Positions 12,437 through 24,460 of a stretch of 64,000 bases of DNA are shown here, one piece after another. The notes below the pieces were generated by a model. That model did not search any database. It was not told the origin of the DNA and was given only the letters and a program-made list of their open reading frames with translations. The stretch covers positions 140,295,886 to 140,359,885 of the forward strand of contig CM070902.1 in assembly GCA_036417435.1 (NCBI GenBank). The letters run 5' to 3'. Source of the stretch: Inia geoffrensis. Lineage: Eukaryota > Chordata > Mammalia > Artiodactyla > Iniidae. A program made the translations under genes and the position numbers. How positions within the stretch are numbered: the first letter of the stretch is position 1; each line of letters opens with the position of its first letter.

Positions 12437-13859
12437 GAGAAAATATCTCATATACTGTAAATAAATATGGTCTTTAAAAAACTACCACTAGAAAAATAAA
12501 GCTCAGAAATAATTCATTACTTACTGGTAATAGAAGTCAGTAGCCAACCGTAGTTCAATGATCTTATTGCTGTCAAGAATTTAGAAAATTGCAGGTGTCA
12601 TTAACTGAGTGTAATAACACTATTTGGTCTCTGAAGTCCTTCACTGAGTGTTGTGTAGGAATAGGAGGATTGGTCCTGACAGAAATACCACATACTGAAG
12701 GGTGAAAAAAATTTTCAATTTCACCTTGTCTTGCCCTCTAGTTTGAAATTTTATTGTGAGAAATGCAAAAATGGAAATCTTTTAATGGTGAAATGAGAAT
12801 TGACATATGTACTTTAAAAAGTTGTCAGCACGAAAATATGTGTACATACTTTAACTTCATCTTAAAATTAATCCTCTGCATTAGGATAGATTCCATTCAG
12901 TTTGTTAGAGTTTTTATGTATAATTAGCTCTTGATTGAGCAGGATGGTAAGGATGGGTGGAAGGTCAGCAAGAAACTATAATCCCAGTAAAAAGAAGAGT
13001 CAACTCTAATTATCAATGGAAGGGCAAGAAAATGTGTTGAGGAAAAGAGAGATTCACTGTGGATAAATTCATCTTGTGGGAATATGCTCACTCTAAGAGA
13101 TAGGCTCAGTAATTACGCAGAAGTTAATTGTGGAAGATTGTTGCAATGCCCTCTCTCCAAAGGAACCAAGCCTGTGGGGGATAAAATAGTCCAGATTTCC
13201 AGATCCTTCTGTTTGGCTGAGAACTGTAATCATAACTGCTGATTATTGATCAGATTCTGCCTAAAGACTAAGCATGTTTCAGGGAAGGTCAAGTTGTCCC
13301 AGATCTTTGCTGTTTCTTAATCAGTTAAATCTACAAAACCCCTGATTGGAGCCTGGCTTTGTTTATCTATATCCAGAATTAACTTTGCCTTAGTTAAAAG
13401 AGGCAGTTGAATCAAAGTGCACAGATAAAATTGAAGTGAGCCTTAGAAAATTGTGGGAGTGGTGTGAGGCAGTGACAGGCTGTAGACGACAGTGGCTAGG
13501 TTTACCAAATGTTTATGGCCATGGGTTATTTTATACCAATCTGATAAATGAAGCTGTTAGAAATCCACTTTTTACAGAAGTTAAACCTGGGATTGGTTTC
13601 TAGACTTCTCAAAAGAATTTACCTTTGGTTTCTTTCTTAAGTTTTTATGGTGAATTTTTAAAAAGGCACTTTATAAGCTTCATCTCATTTAAGTTATCTA
13701 TGTTTAATGTCATATGAATAATTGTTGAAAATATGGGTGTCTTTTCGGCCTGAAGTACAGACTAAAGGGAAACATAACTTCCTTTCAGTATTTTAAACGC
13801 AATCCTAGAGTAGCAGGGTAGGAAGGGAAGCTGTCACTCACTGTGTGTTTACTGTGGTA
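12437..13859. other. LRBA intron, no recognised family
   Basis: The block at about 12940-13450 is less AT-rich than its surroundings and reads somewhat like a degraded LTR, but I could not match it to a family. Nothing else is recognised. Confidence 0.4.
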
Positions 13860-14030
13860 CAGGCTCTAACTACGTTAATCCTTGAAATAATTCGGTGAAG
13901 TAGGTATCGCTGTTAATTTTACAGATGAAGAAAATAAGGCACAGAGAGCTTAAGTACCTTCGCCCAAGGTCACACAGCTAGTAAATGGCAGAACCCTTAC
14001 TGTTTCCCGAAACATTTCAACCCTATAACC
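13860..14030 (-). repeat. MIR SINE
   Basis: A clear reverse-complement MIR core: ttttacagatgaagaaaata, then aggcacagagagcttaagta, then ccaaggtcacacagctagta and aatggcagaaccc. It is one of the best-preserved MIRs in the window. Confidence 0.92.
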
Positions 14031-15668
14031 TCTTAAGGGTAGTTGTTATCAAAGAAACTGGCCTGATATTGATAGAGCTAGGATTCAATTTGAAAATGGT
14101 TTAGTTGTGAGTGGCTGATGAGGAAGTGTTTTCTGCTAGTGTAGAACACCTTTTCTAAAAAACATGGTCATGGAAATTATGTGAGAATTTGATGGTTGAG
14201 GTAGCTTGAGAGGTTAGCAGCATTTCCTTCAGATGTGGAAGAGAAAGGCTCTGGTCTTGGATGACCTGGCATTTCTTTTTGAAAGCAGGAAGAGAAATAG
14301 GTTTCAGGCTGAGACGAGTGGAGGAACTTTTTATACTTATTATGGGAATTTAATAAGTTAGTAATATATAAATAGAAGGCTCTACTAAAAATGGATAGCA
14401 TGAATCACGGATACATAGTAGGATCACTCAGAAGAGCTCTAGACTTTTTTTTCTCTGTAGTACCTTGCAGAAATGTGGGAAAGTAACATTGGAGAATCTT
14501 CTTTATCGTAGGTGCTTTACATTTTAAAATTTAAATATCCTAACAACCCTGTTAAAAATTTGGTGATATTCCTATTTTCTGTATCATGCTGGTATAGATG
14601 GTTTAAAGGGAAGATTATAGAATTCTCTGTGGCAAAAAATCACTACAAACTTAGGAAGAATTTATAATGAATGTTAAAAGCTAACTGTCATAATTATATA
14701 GAATGAATAATTACAAATCATAAAGAAAAAGATTCTAATGAAAATACTCAAAAGGTCAGAACAGTCATTTATGTTTCCTGTTTTGTTTCCAGTAAATTGG
14801 GAAAATTTTATTAGTAATCAAAGAAGTATAAATTTGTTTTTTCTTTCTTCAGGGTAATTTAGCAATATGTATCAACATTTAAAGCGTGTGTTTATTGACT
14901 TCCAGGAAGTTACTTCAAGAATATAAAGGAGTGTATATAGATTTATATAAGCATATACAAAACATTGTTTATTGTAAAAAATTGGGAACAACTCCAATGA
15001 GCGTCCCTGAATTTGGGATGGTCTGATGTTTCCTCATGATTAGAAACAGGTATTTCTTTGGTAGGAATATTATGGAACAGACAGAGAATCTAATCACATG
15101 GCACACAATTTTGATTTGTCAAAATGCTGATGGTGACCACTTTCGTCACTTGATTAAAGTATAACTGACAGGTTCCTATATTGTAAAGTTATCCTTTCCC
15201 TTTTGTAATTAATAAGTGTTTTGTGGAGAGGTATTTTGAGATTCTTTAAATATCCTGTTCCCCAGACTGTTTGTTTATCATATCGGTATGGCCTCATGGC
15301 TTCCTATTTTATTGGATGTGTTACAGTCAGTTACTATCATTATTTATTTTGATGCTCAAATTGTCTCTATTTTGGTTGGTTGGAGTCCCCTGAAGTTGGC
15401 TTCTGTGCCATCATGACATATCCCATCATTCCTTGGACATTTCCTTGCTTTCTACAAAAGAAAACTAGATGTTTCAAACTCATTTTGCTTTTCTTCCACT
15501 GTTATTGAATTAGCTATTTCTGATTTATTTATTTAGTGGAGAATAGTATTCAGAAGCCAATATCTGGACATTAGGTGTTAGGGTATTGCTGCTCCCAGGT
15601 TTTCTCAGTGGACAGAGCTAGCAACTATATATATAGGTATGTATGTGAATGAGAGTATATATTTTATA
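14031..15668. other. LRBA intron, nothing recognised
   Basis: AT-rich, apparently unique sequence. I see no splice-supported exon and no repeat that I can name. Confidence 0.5.
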
Positions 15669-15670
15669 TA

Positions 15671-16482
15671 CAGGCATACCTTGGAGATAATTGTGAATTT
15701 TGGTTCCAGACCACCACAATAAAGCGACTATCACCAAGTGAGTCACATGAATTTTTTTTGTTTCCCAGTGCATGTATAAGTTGTTTACACTATGCTGTAG
15801 ACTCTTAAGTGTGTAAAGCATTATGTCTAAAAATACCACGTGTGTACCTTAATTTAAAAATACTTTATTACTAAAAAATGCTAACCATCATCTGAGCCTT
15901 CAGTGAGTCATAATATTTTTGCAGTAGTAACATCAAAGATCACTGATCACAGATGGCCGTTATAAATATAATAATAATGAAAAAGTTTGAAATATTGTGA
16001 AAATCACCAAAATGTGATGCAGAGACATGAAGTGAGCAAATGCTATTGGAAAAATGACACTGATAGACTTGCTTGATGCAGGGTTGCCACAAACCTTCAG
16101 TTTGTAAAAAAACACAATTTGTTAAAAAAATGCAGCTATTGTGCTTCACTTTTTTTTTTTTTTTTTTTTTTTTGGCGGTACGCGGGCCTCTCACTGCTGT
16201 GGCCTCTCCCGTTGCGGAGCACAGGCTCCGGACGCGCAGGCTCAGCGGCCATGGCTCACGGGCCCAGCCGCTCTGCGGCATGTGGGATCCTCCCGGACTG
16301 GGGCATGAACCTGCATCCTCTGCATTGGCAGACAGACTCTCAACCACTGCGCCACCAGGGAAGCCCTGTCAGATGATTTTGTATGCACTGGGAAACCAAA
16401 CAATTTGTGTGACTTGCTTTATTGTGATATTCACTTTGTTGTGGTCTGGAACCAAACCCAACATATCTCTGAGGTATACTTG
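15671..16482. mobile_element. Tigger1-like DNA transposon relic with long inverted arms, split by a SINE
   Basis: The left end reads caggcataccttggagata and continues ggttccagaccaccacaata...gtttcccagtgcatg, as in Tigger1 (pogo/Tc1-mariner superfamily) termini. After about 250 bases it jumps to sequence resembling the other Tigger end (aaaaagtttgaaatattgtg; gggttgccacaaaccttcag), so the transposase body is deleted. The right terminus, beyond the inserted SINE, is not the usual 3' end. It is an inverted copy of about 110 bases of the left end (16374-16482 against 15671-15777), finishing ggtatacttg. TA dinucleotides flank both ends (15669-15670; 16483-16484), as expected for this superfamily. 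There is no coding potential. Confidence 0.8.
16150..16366 (-). repeat. CHR-1-like SINE inserted in the Tigger relic
   Basis: On the minus strand it starts gggcttccctggtggcgcag and runs to a poly(A) of about 24 bases (T-run 16150-16173). It carries the B-box-degraded gttcatgccccagtc. I could not find a clean target-site duplication on its flanks (gtgcttcac left; tgtcagatg right), so a rearrangement at the insertion is possible. Confidence 0.93.
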
Positions 16483-16484
16483 TA

Positions 16485-18755
16485 TTCAGGCAGTATATTT
16501 ATATTAATTATTCAAATGTTTTTTCTTTAGTTTATGTAATTTTGAGGTTTTACATTGGCAAAATAATGAATTCAAAGAGTTATGCAGTTCCTCCTTCTTT
16601 AGTCATTTACCAAATTTCAGATTTGATTCTGCTGCTGCGTTCTTGATTTTATCCACCGTGTTTTCTCACAATTAGATTTCAACTTCTGGCTGATTACAAT
16701 TGCTAAGATGCCTTTGTAAAATGCATTAATTTGAGAGATGTTACCATGTAGAAAAATGTGCATCTTACCACGATGAAATAGGTTGTCTGGAAAAGAATTC
16801 TTACTTAGAGATTTATTAAATTCTGGTTCTTTTAAAAGAAGCCCATGATTGCCATCTTTATCTGCCCAACTTCATCTAAAGTCTGTGTCAGTATTCTCCA
16901 GCCAAAGATCCCAGTAGTAAACCTTTGGTTGAATAAGTCAGTGAGGGAGAATGCACACAGTGAAACTTGGGGCATCTCAGGAATAGTGTTAGAAAAGATT
17001 TATTATAGGATTTGAGCTTGCATGTAAGTGCAAAGAACAGAGTCTGAAAGTATATATTCCAAATTGCTGATAGTGGCTGCCTTTGGGGAGGGACTGGGAC
17101 TAGGAGGGTTTGTGCAAAACACTGCTCAACTTAAAAATATGGATGTATTCGTGCTTTGTGTAATTAAAAAATAACTAGAAAAAAATGATGATTTTGGGGA
17201 GGGGTTAAGGAAGTGGGGCTTTCTTCTGTCAGAAAGCATGGGTAATTCTATGATTAAATATCCTAATAAATCTTACCTAGAATCATGGAAGACTTGAATG
17301 AGGCTAAAGCTCTAATTTGTAAAGAAACAGCAATCTTTCATATTAAGATTTGGGATGTTTGACCATCTTTGTTATTTGGCTGGAGTTCATGTTTTTGTCT
17401 GTTGGGGCATGATTACAGAGTGGTATTGTTTTATGTTGATTCATCATGGTCATGGCATGGCTTTGTCTGATGTTGCTGTTTTATGAAATTGTTTATATTC
17501 AGGGAGAGAAGAACAAGACCTAGCTGTGGGCTCTAAGCCAGCTCTTAACAACACCAGCGCCTAGTTGACATTACAGGGCCAGCTCCCAGATGTCAGAGAG
17601 GCTGCTTTTCTACCTTCTCATCTGTTTCTGCCATCTTTCTTTCTACATCCTAGGTGAACATTTCTTCTGTCTTTCTTTTATCCTTCTGTCCACACCACTT
17701 TGTCTCCTTGAGGTGTTTCCAGGCTACCCACGCCTGAAGTTTTAAGAATCGATCAAAAGAATCTGACCTCTGATAGTGCATCCTGATAGGTTCCAGAATC
17801 CTTTGAGGCCCTCTTCCCTCCTTGTCTATAAGCTTTGCATCTTTGTTTCATTTGCTTCAATATGTTTGCTGCCTTTCTTGATCTACCTTTCTATAGAATT
17901 GTGATGGGATTTCAGCCTGCTCTAATACTAACTTGGTGCCCTTTTAGGACACTACTTTTAGAAAAAGAAACTTTACTTCTTGGATTGCAGCTGCAAGCAA
18001 GTTGTGCACACCTCCTTTGCCTATACTGTCCAGGTTGTTAGGCTATCATCCCAGTTGGATTCCAGTGACTCTTATGGTCCCTGTGTCAGAGAGGGGCATT
18101 TGACACTGTGTGTGTGTCCATTCTTTTCTTCCTTCTCCCTATTATTGTCCTTAGAAAGAAAATGGCTCTTCTGTTTCTTTAGGTCCTACTCCTAGCTTAA
18201 ATTGAATGCTTTTCTATCCCATATATCCTGATTCTTAAATGGGAAGTTTATTTTTCCCCTACTTTCTTGAGCTTTTTAGAACTCTTCAAGCCTCAGTAAA
18301 TTATCCTCCAAATCAGTCTTCTAGACTTTTTCAATACTTCTCATAATGTGTGTTGTTTCTGTACCTATCCATTCTTTGACTCTGTCAGAGTTAATTTCCT
18401 GGTAATTATTTTTCTCTTGCCAAGTAAAATTTATAAGCACAGTTATTTGTTGAAAACATAAAGGAGGTAGCTCTTGTATAGGGCAAGGTAGTTTGAACAT
18501 TTTGTGCTATAAGACGGTGAGTGGGCATTTAACAATACAGATATACAAGAATAAGGACATCTGAGAGTGTTCATTGGAGAGTAAAATAAGATCACATGGT
18601 GAATATTAATTTTACAAAGTGGTTTGAACAAAGATAGGGACATAAAATTGTAGGAACTAGAGAGGGAAGTATATAACAGGTGGGAAGATTGACCTACTAA
18701 AATATGGGAGATGGAATGATTAAGGGAATCATTTCTGCAATTAACATAAATTGAG
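16485..18755. other. LRBA intron, nothing recognised
   Basis: The sequence is mixed, with pyrimidine-rich patches around 17600-18400 and no repeat or exon that I can support. Confidence 0.45.
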
Positions 18756-19080
18756 AACCTTGTATTGTGTCAGTTTGTCTAGGTGCTAGAGATCGATGGA
18801 TGAAAAAGATGAGATCTCTGCTTTCAAAAAGATTAGTGTACTAGGAAAAAGGACATTTAAAAAAACAATTGAAATACAGTGTGACAAATGCAAACAACAG
18901 GTTATTTACTAATTACAGTGAGGACACACATGAGGGAGTTTATGCTCTGCTTGTATCATTTAAGAAAGGTTTCTCAGGTGGTTATTGCGTAATGTTTGCT
19001 TGACTAGACTCAGAAGCATTCAGGGTATAGCAGAAGTTATTTGGTGGCTGAATAAAGACAGTTTTCATGGTAATGAGGCA
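18756..19080 (-). repeat. L2 LINE fragment, antisense
   Basis: This is the mirror image of the L2 3' part: a 'ctgctttcaaaaagattagtg' segment (from 'ccctcaaggagctcacagtctagtg'), then 'acagtgtgacaaatgcaaac', then a 'gaaaggtttctcag' segment. It is diverged and non-coding, and lies about 400 bp upstream of the exon at 19472. Confidence 0.65.
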
Positions 19081-19471
19081 TACCTATTTAAGCTAAATTT
19101 GGAATTAACCGTTTCTGTTTTTTGCTTCAATTAAAAAAGTTTCTAATTGTAAATCTTTGTTGCCATTGATGTTCAATGGAAGGAATCATGACCCCAATTT
19201 AGTGAGTCAGAATTTACTTTTCTATTACGCTTTCAGCAGATGGGTGGAAGGACTGCTTGGTGTGATAATTGAACTGGTAACTGAGATTTATATATTAAAT
19301 GATTTAAGAAAACCTTGTTAATTGGTAGATTTTAATGTTATCCAAATTAATAGGCATTTAAAAATGCAGTATAGCATGTTTTTTGGTAATTTGCTATCAG
19401 GGTATCTTTTTTTCTTTGAATTCTTGTATCTAAAAACAGAAAATCCCCTAAATGGTTATTTTCTTTTATAG

Positions 19472-19550
19472 GTGGTAGATCATCTAATGCAAAATTACCT
19501 GCAGTTCCAACAGTTGGTTCAGTTCCACAAGACCAAGTTTCGAATATGAG
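19472..19550 (+). CDS. LRBA: LRBA internal exon (linker, second part)
   Basis: This is a 79-nt exon between ttttatag and gtattc. Two bases complete the Gly codon left open by the previous exon, 25 codons follow (GRSSNAKLPAVPTVGSVPQD and then QVSNM), and two bases (AG) start a Ser codon completed by the next exon. The donor (gtattc) is weaker than the other donors here. The exon continues the polar linker. From memory, human LRBA has SRSSNAKLPSVPTV in this place, so Ser-to-Gly at the first codon would be a single base change. The 13.4-kb intron before it carries several SINEs but none within 200 bp of the splice sites. Confidence 0.85.
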
Positions 19551-20374
19551 GTATTCAAGCTACTAACTTGGATATTTGTGATTTATTCCTTTTGATGACT
19601 CTTAAAACTGTCTAGCTACAATTTTTAGAAAAATTTACTTTGTTTCTTTTTTTAAAAAACATGCATGACATTTAGAGGCTTGGGAGTATTTTAGAAGTTC
19701 CTTCTTAAAGATTATGAGATGTAAAAGATTCCCGAGAAGTAGCTTTTTGTGATTAATAAATGTGGAATGCATAACAAATATTTAATTTCACAGGTAGTTA
19801 GTAGCTTATGGCTTACGTTTCATATGATTGTAGATTGAACATTTGGAATTCATTGTTCATCTTCTCTAGAAATGCTGAAATAAGAAGTTTATATTGATAC
19901 TGAATTATAGATAGATTTTTACTGTCAGTTATCTTGTTTAATTGGGTATATGCATTTCAAATTCTAATTTGGAAGGCTGTAAATGTATTCCACCACTAGG
20001 GCCTTTGTGGCCATAGTTCTTAATCGGCCCTATTACAATTGGAAAATGCATAACACTTTAAAAATAAACGTACTTGGGTGCTACAAGTGTAGGCTTGTAG
20101 TTGTGATATCATCCAGGGATAAGAGGATCCATGAGATAAGTAGAGAGAAATAGTTTTATGGATAGTACCTGGGAAGAGATGGTTATTGAGCACAGAAATT
20201 GCCAGCAGCTTACCAGTTGATAGTTTCAGTAGCATCTCTTGTTGGTTGTATGAATAGAAAGTACTCTTTGTAGGAATAGTAAATAAGTAGTGGCTGTTTA
20301 TATATATGTTTGGTTCATGAGTTAGAGACTGAGTTTCCTGAAATGCAGAGGGCTTGTTTGTTTTTTAAACTCAT

Positions 20375-20377
<3 letters not shown>

Positions 20378-20431
<54 letters not shown>
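20378..20431. repeat. (TA)n microsatellite
   Basis: Twenty-seven uninterrupted TA units are followed by tgtata. The run is self-complementary and likely length-variable. It abuts the MER2 relic that follows and may have grown from its damaged end. Confidence 0.97.
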
Positions 20432-20432
<1 letters not shown>

Positions 20433-20435
<3 letters not shown>

Positions 20436-20916
20436 ACAGCTGGGTATGGATCCAACCAACCACAGATTGAAAATATTAAAACAAAATTTCCAAAAAGTTC
20501 CACAAAGCAAAAATTTGTCTCACACTGGCAACTATTTTTTTTGATGTTTCTTTTTTTTCGTAGTTTTCTTTTTTTAAATTAAAAAAAATTTATTGAAGTA
20601 TAGTTGACTTACAATGTTGTGTTAATTTCTGCTGTACAACAAAGTGACCCAGCTGTACATATATATATATATTCTTTTCCATTACAGTTTGTAGGACCTT
20701 GTTGTCCATCCATTCCACACACGACAGTTTGATATTGGCAACTATTTATATAGCATTTTCATTGTATTAGATATTATAGGTAATTTAGATATGATTTAAA
20801 ATATAGGTATATGCAAATACTATGCCCTTTTACATAAGGGACCTGAACATCCACAGATTTTGCTATCTGTAGGGAGTCTTGGAACTATTCCACTGTGAAA
20901 ACCGAGGGACAACTGT
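20433..20916. mobile_element. MER2 (Tigger-derived) transposon relic, split by an L1 insertion
   Basis: The left part, ggatccaaccaaccacagat then tgaaaatatt, and the right part, atgcaaatactatgcccttt, tacataagggacctgaacat and accgagggacaactgt, match MER2 in one consistent order. MER2 is a non-autonomous Tigger relative. The right terminal inverted repeat ends near 20916. The left terminus is replaced by the (TA)n run. An L1 fragment interrupts it at 20538-20735. Confidence 0.85.
20526..20747 (-). mobile_element. 5'-truncated L1 end inserted in MER2, with 12-bp duplication
   Basis: The inserted sequence (20538-20735) is an antisense L1 3' end: a T-rich tail, then tttattgaagtatagttgac, acaatgttgtgttaatttct and gctgtacaacaaagtgaccc. 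It is bordered on both sides by tggcaactattt (20526-20537 and 20736-20747), which is MER2 sequence duplicated by target-primed reverse transcription. Only about 200 bp of the element was copied. Confidence 0.9.
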
Positions 20917-21139
20917 GTGTGTATATATGTATGGGTTTATGTGTGTATACATATATATAAGAATATATGTACATATAGTCACAAAGAGATATATTGAGTA
21001 AATTGATATCATTATAAATGTGCCAGTATGCTATTTGCAAGTGAAATGTTGTTCAGCTTGCATTAGAAAGAAATTGTTTATAGAGATAGATGTTAGTGAA
21101 AAAGAATATAGACTGATTCTTTCAGTTTATAAACATTAT

Positions 21140-21450
21140 TGAGTTTGTAATATATGCCGCAGCTGAGAAGTTAGAAGTGAAGGCATAGTTCTTGATCTGA
21201 AGGTGCTCATGGTTTAATGGTCAATAGAAAATTTGTTAAAAGATTGATAGTTTGTTTAGGTTGTAATGGGGCTAAAATCAAGTGCTCTCTACTGGCCAGC
21301 TAAGGCTTCCAGTAAGAGCTGATGTTTGGAGTGGTTGTTAACCAGGTTGTTTGTGAGGGCTAGGGGTGGCAATATACAACAGAATAAAAAAGGATATTCC
21401 AGGCAGAAGGAATGGTGTGCATAGCAATAGTGAATCTTTAGGTAATTTTT
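21140..21450 (-). repeat. L2 LINE fragment, antisense
   Basis: Recognisable L2 pieces on the reverse strand include 'gaaggtgctcatggtttaatg', 'ggatattccaggcagaagga' and 'atggtgtgcatagcaatagt' in the right order. It ends about 100 bp before the acceptor of the exon at 21554 and carries no coding frame. Confidence 0.7.
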
Positions 21451-21553
21451 AAATTTTCACATAATTTTACAGTTCTATGAAAACTCATTTTAAAAACTAG
21501 AAAACTGATAAATACTAATGAATAGTACAGGTAACTTAACATCTTTCTATTAG

Positions 21554-21687
21554 TATTACAGAGAGGCTCGAACATGCTTTGGAAAAGGCAGCTCCTCTTC
21601 TACGAGAGATATTTGTAGATTTTGCACCTTTTCTTTCTCGGACACTTTTGGGTAGCCATGGACAAGAACTGCTTATAGAAGGAACAA
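21554..21687 (+). CDS. LRBA: LRBA internal exon (start of the conserved segment before PH-BEACH)
   Basis: This is a 134-nt exon with acceptor tttctattag and donor gtaagt, the canonical donor sequence. One base completes Ser, 44 codons follow, and one base (A) begins the next Ser codon. The peptide runs [20 protein letters not shown], then [20 protein letters not shown] and IEGT. It is helical and strongly conserved between LRBA and neurobeachin, unlike the linker before it. Only this acceptor keeps the frame: a second AG eight bases in (21560-21561) would shift it. The pyrimidine tract is short, and a taacttaac stretch about 20 bases upstream is a plausible branch point. Confidence 0.9.
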
Positions 21688-23699
21688 GTAAGTGATTCTT
21701 CTTTCTTCATATATACATTTAAATTACAGGGTTGAAAACTGAAATGAATGATAAGAGATGCATGGAGTTTTATTGTTTGTTTTCAACCTTTGACAAGGCT
21801 TCTCAAAGAGTCTGTACATATCTTTTAAAGAATATGGCATGACTGCTATTCTAATCTGTTCAAGGTTTTTTATCAGTGATTTGCATGAGATTTGTATGCA
21901 TTAGATTCATTACTGTGTGTTTTGGGGAACAATAAAAAAAGAAAAAACGTATTGAATGAAAGAACTAAGAAATGTTTTAATACATTAAAATTAACTACGA
22001 GAATTGAGAATTGGAGAGACTGGTGTTACAGTAATAAGTGGGGTATTTACCTGAGATTTTACTTGAATTTAAGATCTATATAAACAATAGTGTATTGCTA
22101 CATATTAGGAAAATTAGGAATGCATTATTTGTCTCTGTTAGTGGAATTCTATTTTACAAATAAGTAGAAAAAACAGTAGTATTTTACTCTATCTTGCTTA
22201 TATCATACATAGATTACTGGATCTTTTCTAGGTAGGGTACTTTGAGATTGTGTCAAACTAGATAACATGCATAAGTAAGTTGCTGCATGGATTGGAAACC
22301 ATGCTATTTATGGAACGGATGGAGGGGTATTGGGACTTTTTTTTTACATGAAGCACTTGTCAAATAGTTAAGTGTCTTCTAATATTAAAGAGGTTAACTC
22401 AATCAAGTGAAAGTAGACTTTGAATTTCCTCAGACAGCAGGAATCAGTTCAATAGAAATCAACTTTTCAAATGATTAGTTCTATTTAAGAGCTTAACAGA
22501 CTGAGTTCAAAATACAAATCTTCATTCCCATAGCTAGAATTTTTTTAAGGAGAAGCTAGAGGATTTTCATCAATGATAATGTCAAATTGATTTTTTTCAT
22601 TCAAAAGTGTTTGGACTAGATGTTTGCTAAGTCTGGCTTGTCTGTATCCATGTTAGATGGTTTAAGGATAAGACACATATTCTCCTAAAGCTGAAAAATC
22701 ATGGGAAAGCATAATTATCTGTATGCAAGTATCTTTAAATATGAACTTACAGCTTTAGTTATCATGACTTTTTGTTGGTTATCAGTCACTAGATGATCTC
22801 CTAAGGAATTTCTTAAAACTTGTGAAAAAAGCCCCTCTTTTTATAGAAATAAGGATATAATGGTAATCAAAGTTATAAATAGGTTAATGTTCAAGATATC
22901 TGTATCTGAGTGTTAACTATGGGCTATCAGCACTTTATTTGACCCTTAAAATATGTATCTATAAGAGTAATAATCATTAGCTAAAATAATAATTTCATTA
23001 TCATCCCTGCTGTAAATTTATATGAAGTTGGTGATGATTGATATCATTTCCATATAGTCAAAGAATAGCACTGAATTTATTTGAAAAAAAGTTCAGATTT
23101 TAGAAATACTGAGCTAAGTTTGTGGTGGAAATTTATTTCATCTGCTGAAGGATATAATTGTTTAGCCAAGGACTATTTGACCTAATGAAGTAATAAAATT
23201 TGAAAGGAAGTGAATTGATACATTGAAGGACTTCACCCTAATTTATGTTTCACATATCAAACATTTATTCTTTTAAAGTGGTGTGACTACTTACTAACTA
23301 TATTTCATTTTGTAACAGTAAATTGAATGTATTAATTTTAGCCTTTCAGTGTAGCAAGACAATTTGGCTACTTAGTTGATCTTTGAATTTTATAATAGAC
23401 CCAGAAAAATAGTATCACCTTAGATACTCAGAAGTATTAAACTTGCCAATTCTACATCCTGGAACAAAATTTAATTTAGAATCAATTTCTTATTGGTAAA
23501 TTCTGATAAAATGATAAAAAAGAGGATGATGCACTATTGCTCGTCTATAAACTTGAGCAGTGACTACTCATTGGTCTGTGTTCATAAAAATAGCAAACAA
23601 ATCTGAGAGTTTTATATAGCTTATGTATTTTAAGTTGTGAGGAACCCTTTGGGTGGTGGTTTTATGCATTGTAAAACAGGAAAGTTTTGAAGGGAGGTC
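21688..23699. other. LRBA intron, repeat-poor, nothing recognised
   Basis: AT-rich sequence immediately downstream of the exon ending at 21687. I see no repeat family, second exon or RNA gene. Confidence 0.5.
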
Positions 23700-23800
23700 A
23701 TCCCAGCATAGTTCTGTTCAAAAAGCATTGGACTAAAAGGCAGGATACCTCAGCCCTTGTCAGTCACTAGCTGTGTGACCAGGTACTTGAAAATTTATTA
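23700..23800 (+). repeat. MIR SINE fragment
   Basis: The segment 'agcattggactaaaaggcag' followed by 'gtcactagctgtgtgaccag' and 'gtacttgaaaatttatta' resembles the MIR core in sense orientation. Confidence 0.6.
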
Positions 23801-23859
23801 CTTGTAAATTTTAAATATGATTTTTATTAATAATTTTTAATGAACATTTAAAATATTTA

Positions 23860-24460
23860 CAAAATAGGAATTGTAATATCCATGAACTTATTTCTGGCAA
23901 CTACCCAGACCATCTTTGTTTTGCCATAATTGTTATATCCACCTCCCTTTGTTTTGCTTTAGTGTTTCAGTCAATCCCAGACATCATGTTGTTTCACCCC
24001 TAAATAATGCATAATTCATATAAAAAGATATTTTATTACATAATCATAATTGCTGCTATTATACCTAATAATATTAATAATTCTGTAATACTCAGCCCAT
24101 ATTCATCTTTATTTTAAAGATTTTTTTATATTGATTTTCTTCCAATTAAGATCCAAAGTCAATTTTACTGAATTTGATGTGTCCCTTAAGTCCATGTTAA
24201 TGTCAAATAGTTTCCCTCTATTATTCCTCTGTTTTCATGTTATTGACTCATTGAAGAAATATGGTTGGTGGTTTTGTAGAATGTTATACATTTTGGCACT
24301 CTGTGGCTATTCTTGGTGATGTTATTTAACAGTTTCTCTATTTTGTGTATTTTCTGATGGCTTGAAGTTTAGAAGTTTAATTAGATGTAATACTTCATGT
24401 TACATCATGCCTAAAGTCACATATTTTCTGATTGACTCACTTTTAGTGATATTAACCCCC
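23860..24460 (-). repeat. Probable old L1 (L1M) 3' region, antisense
   Basis: The pieces 'tatattgattttcttccaat', 'gatgtgtcccttaagtccat', 'gacatcatgttgtttcaccc' and 'gatgttatttaacagtttct' follow the order I remember for an L1M-type 3' region in reverse complement. Divergence is high and the boundaries are approximate. Confidence 0.5.

Noticed and set aside
20310..20582. Frames with long YIYIYI runs (also at 34802-35197)
   Set aside because: They are translations of (TA)n microsatellites.
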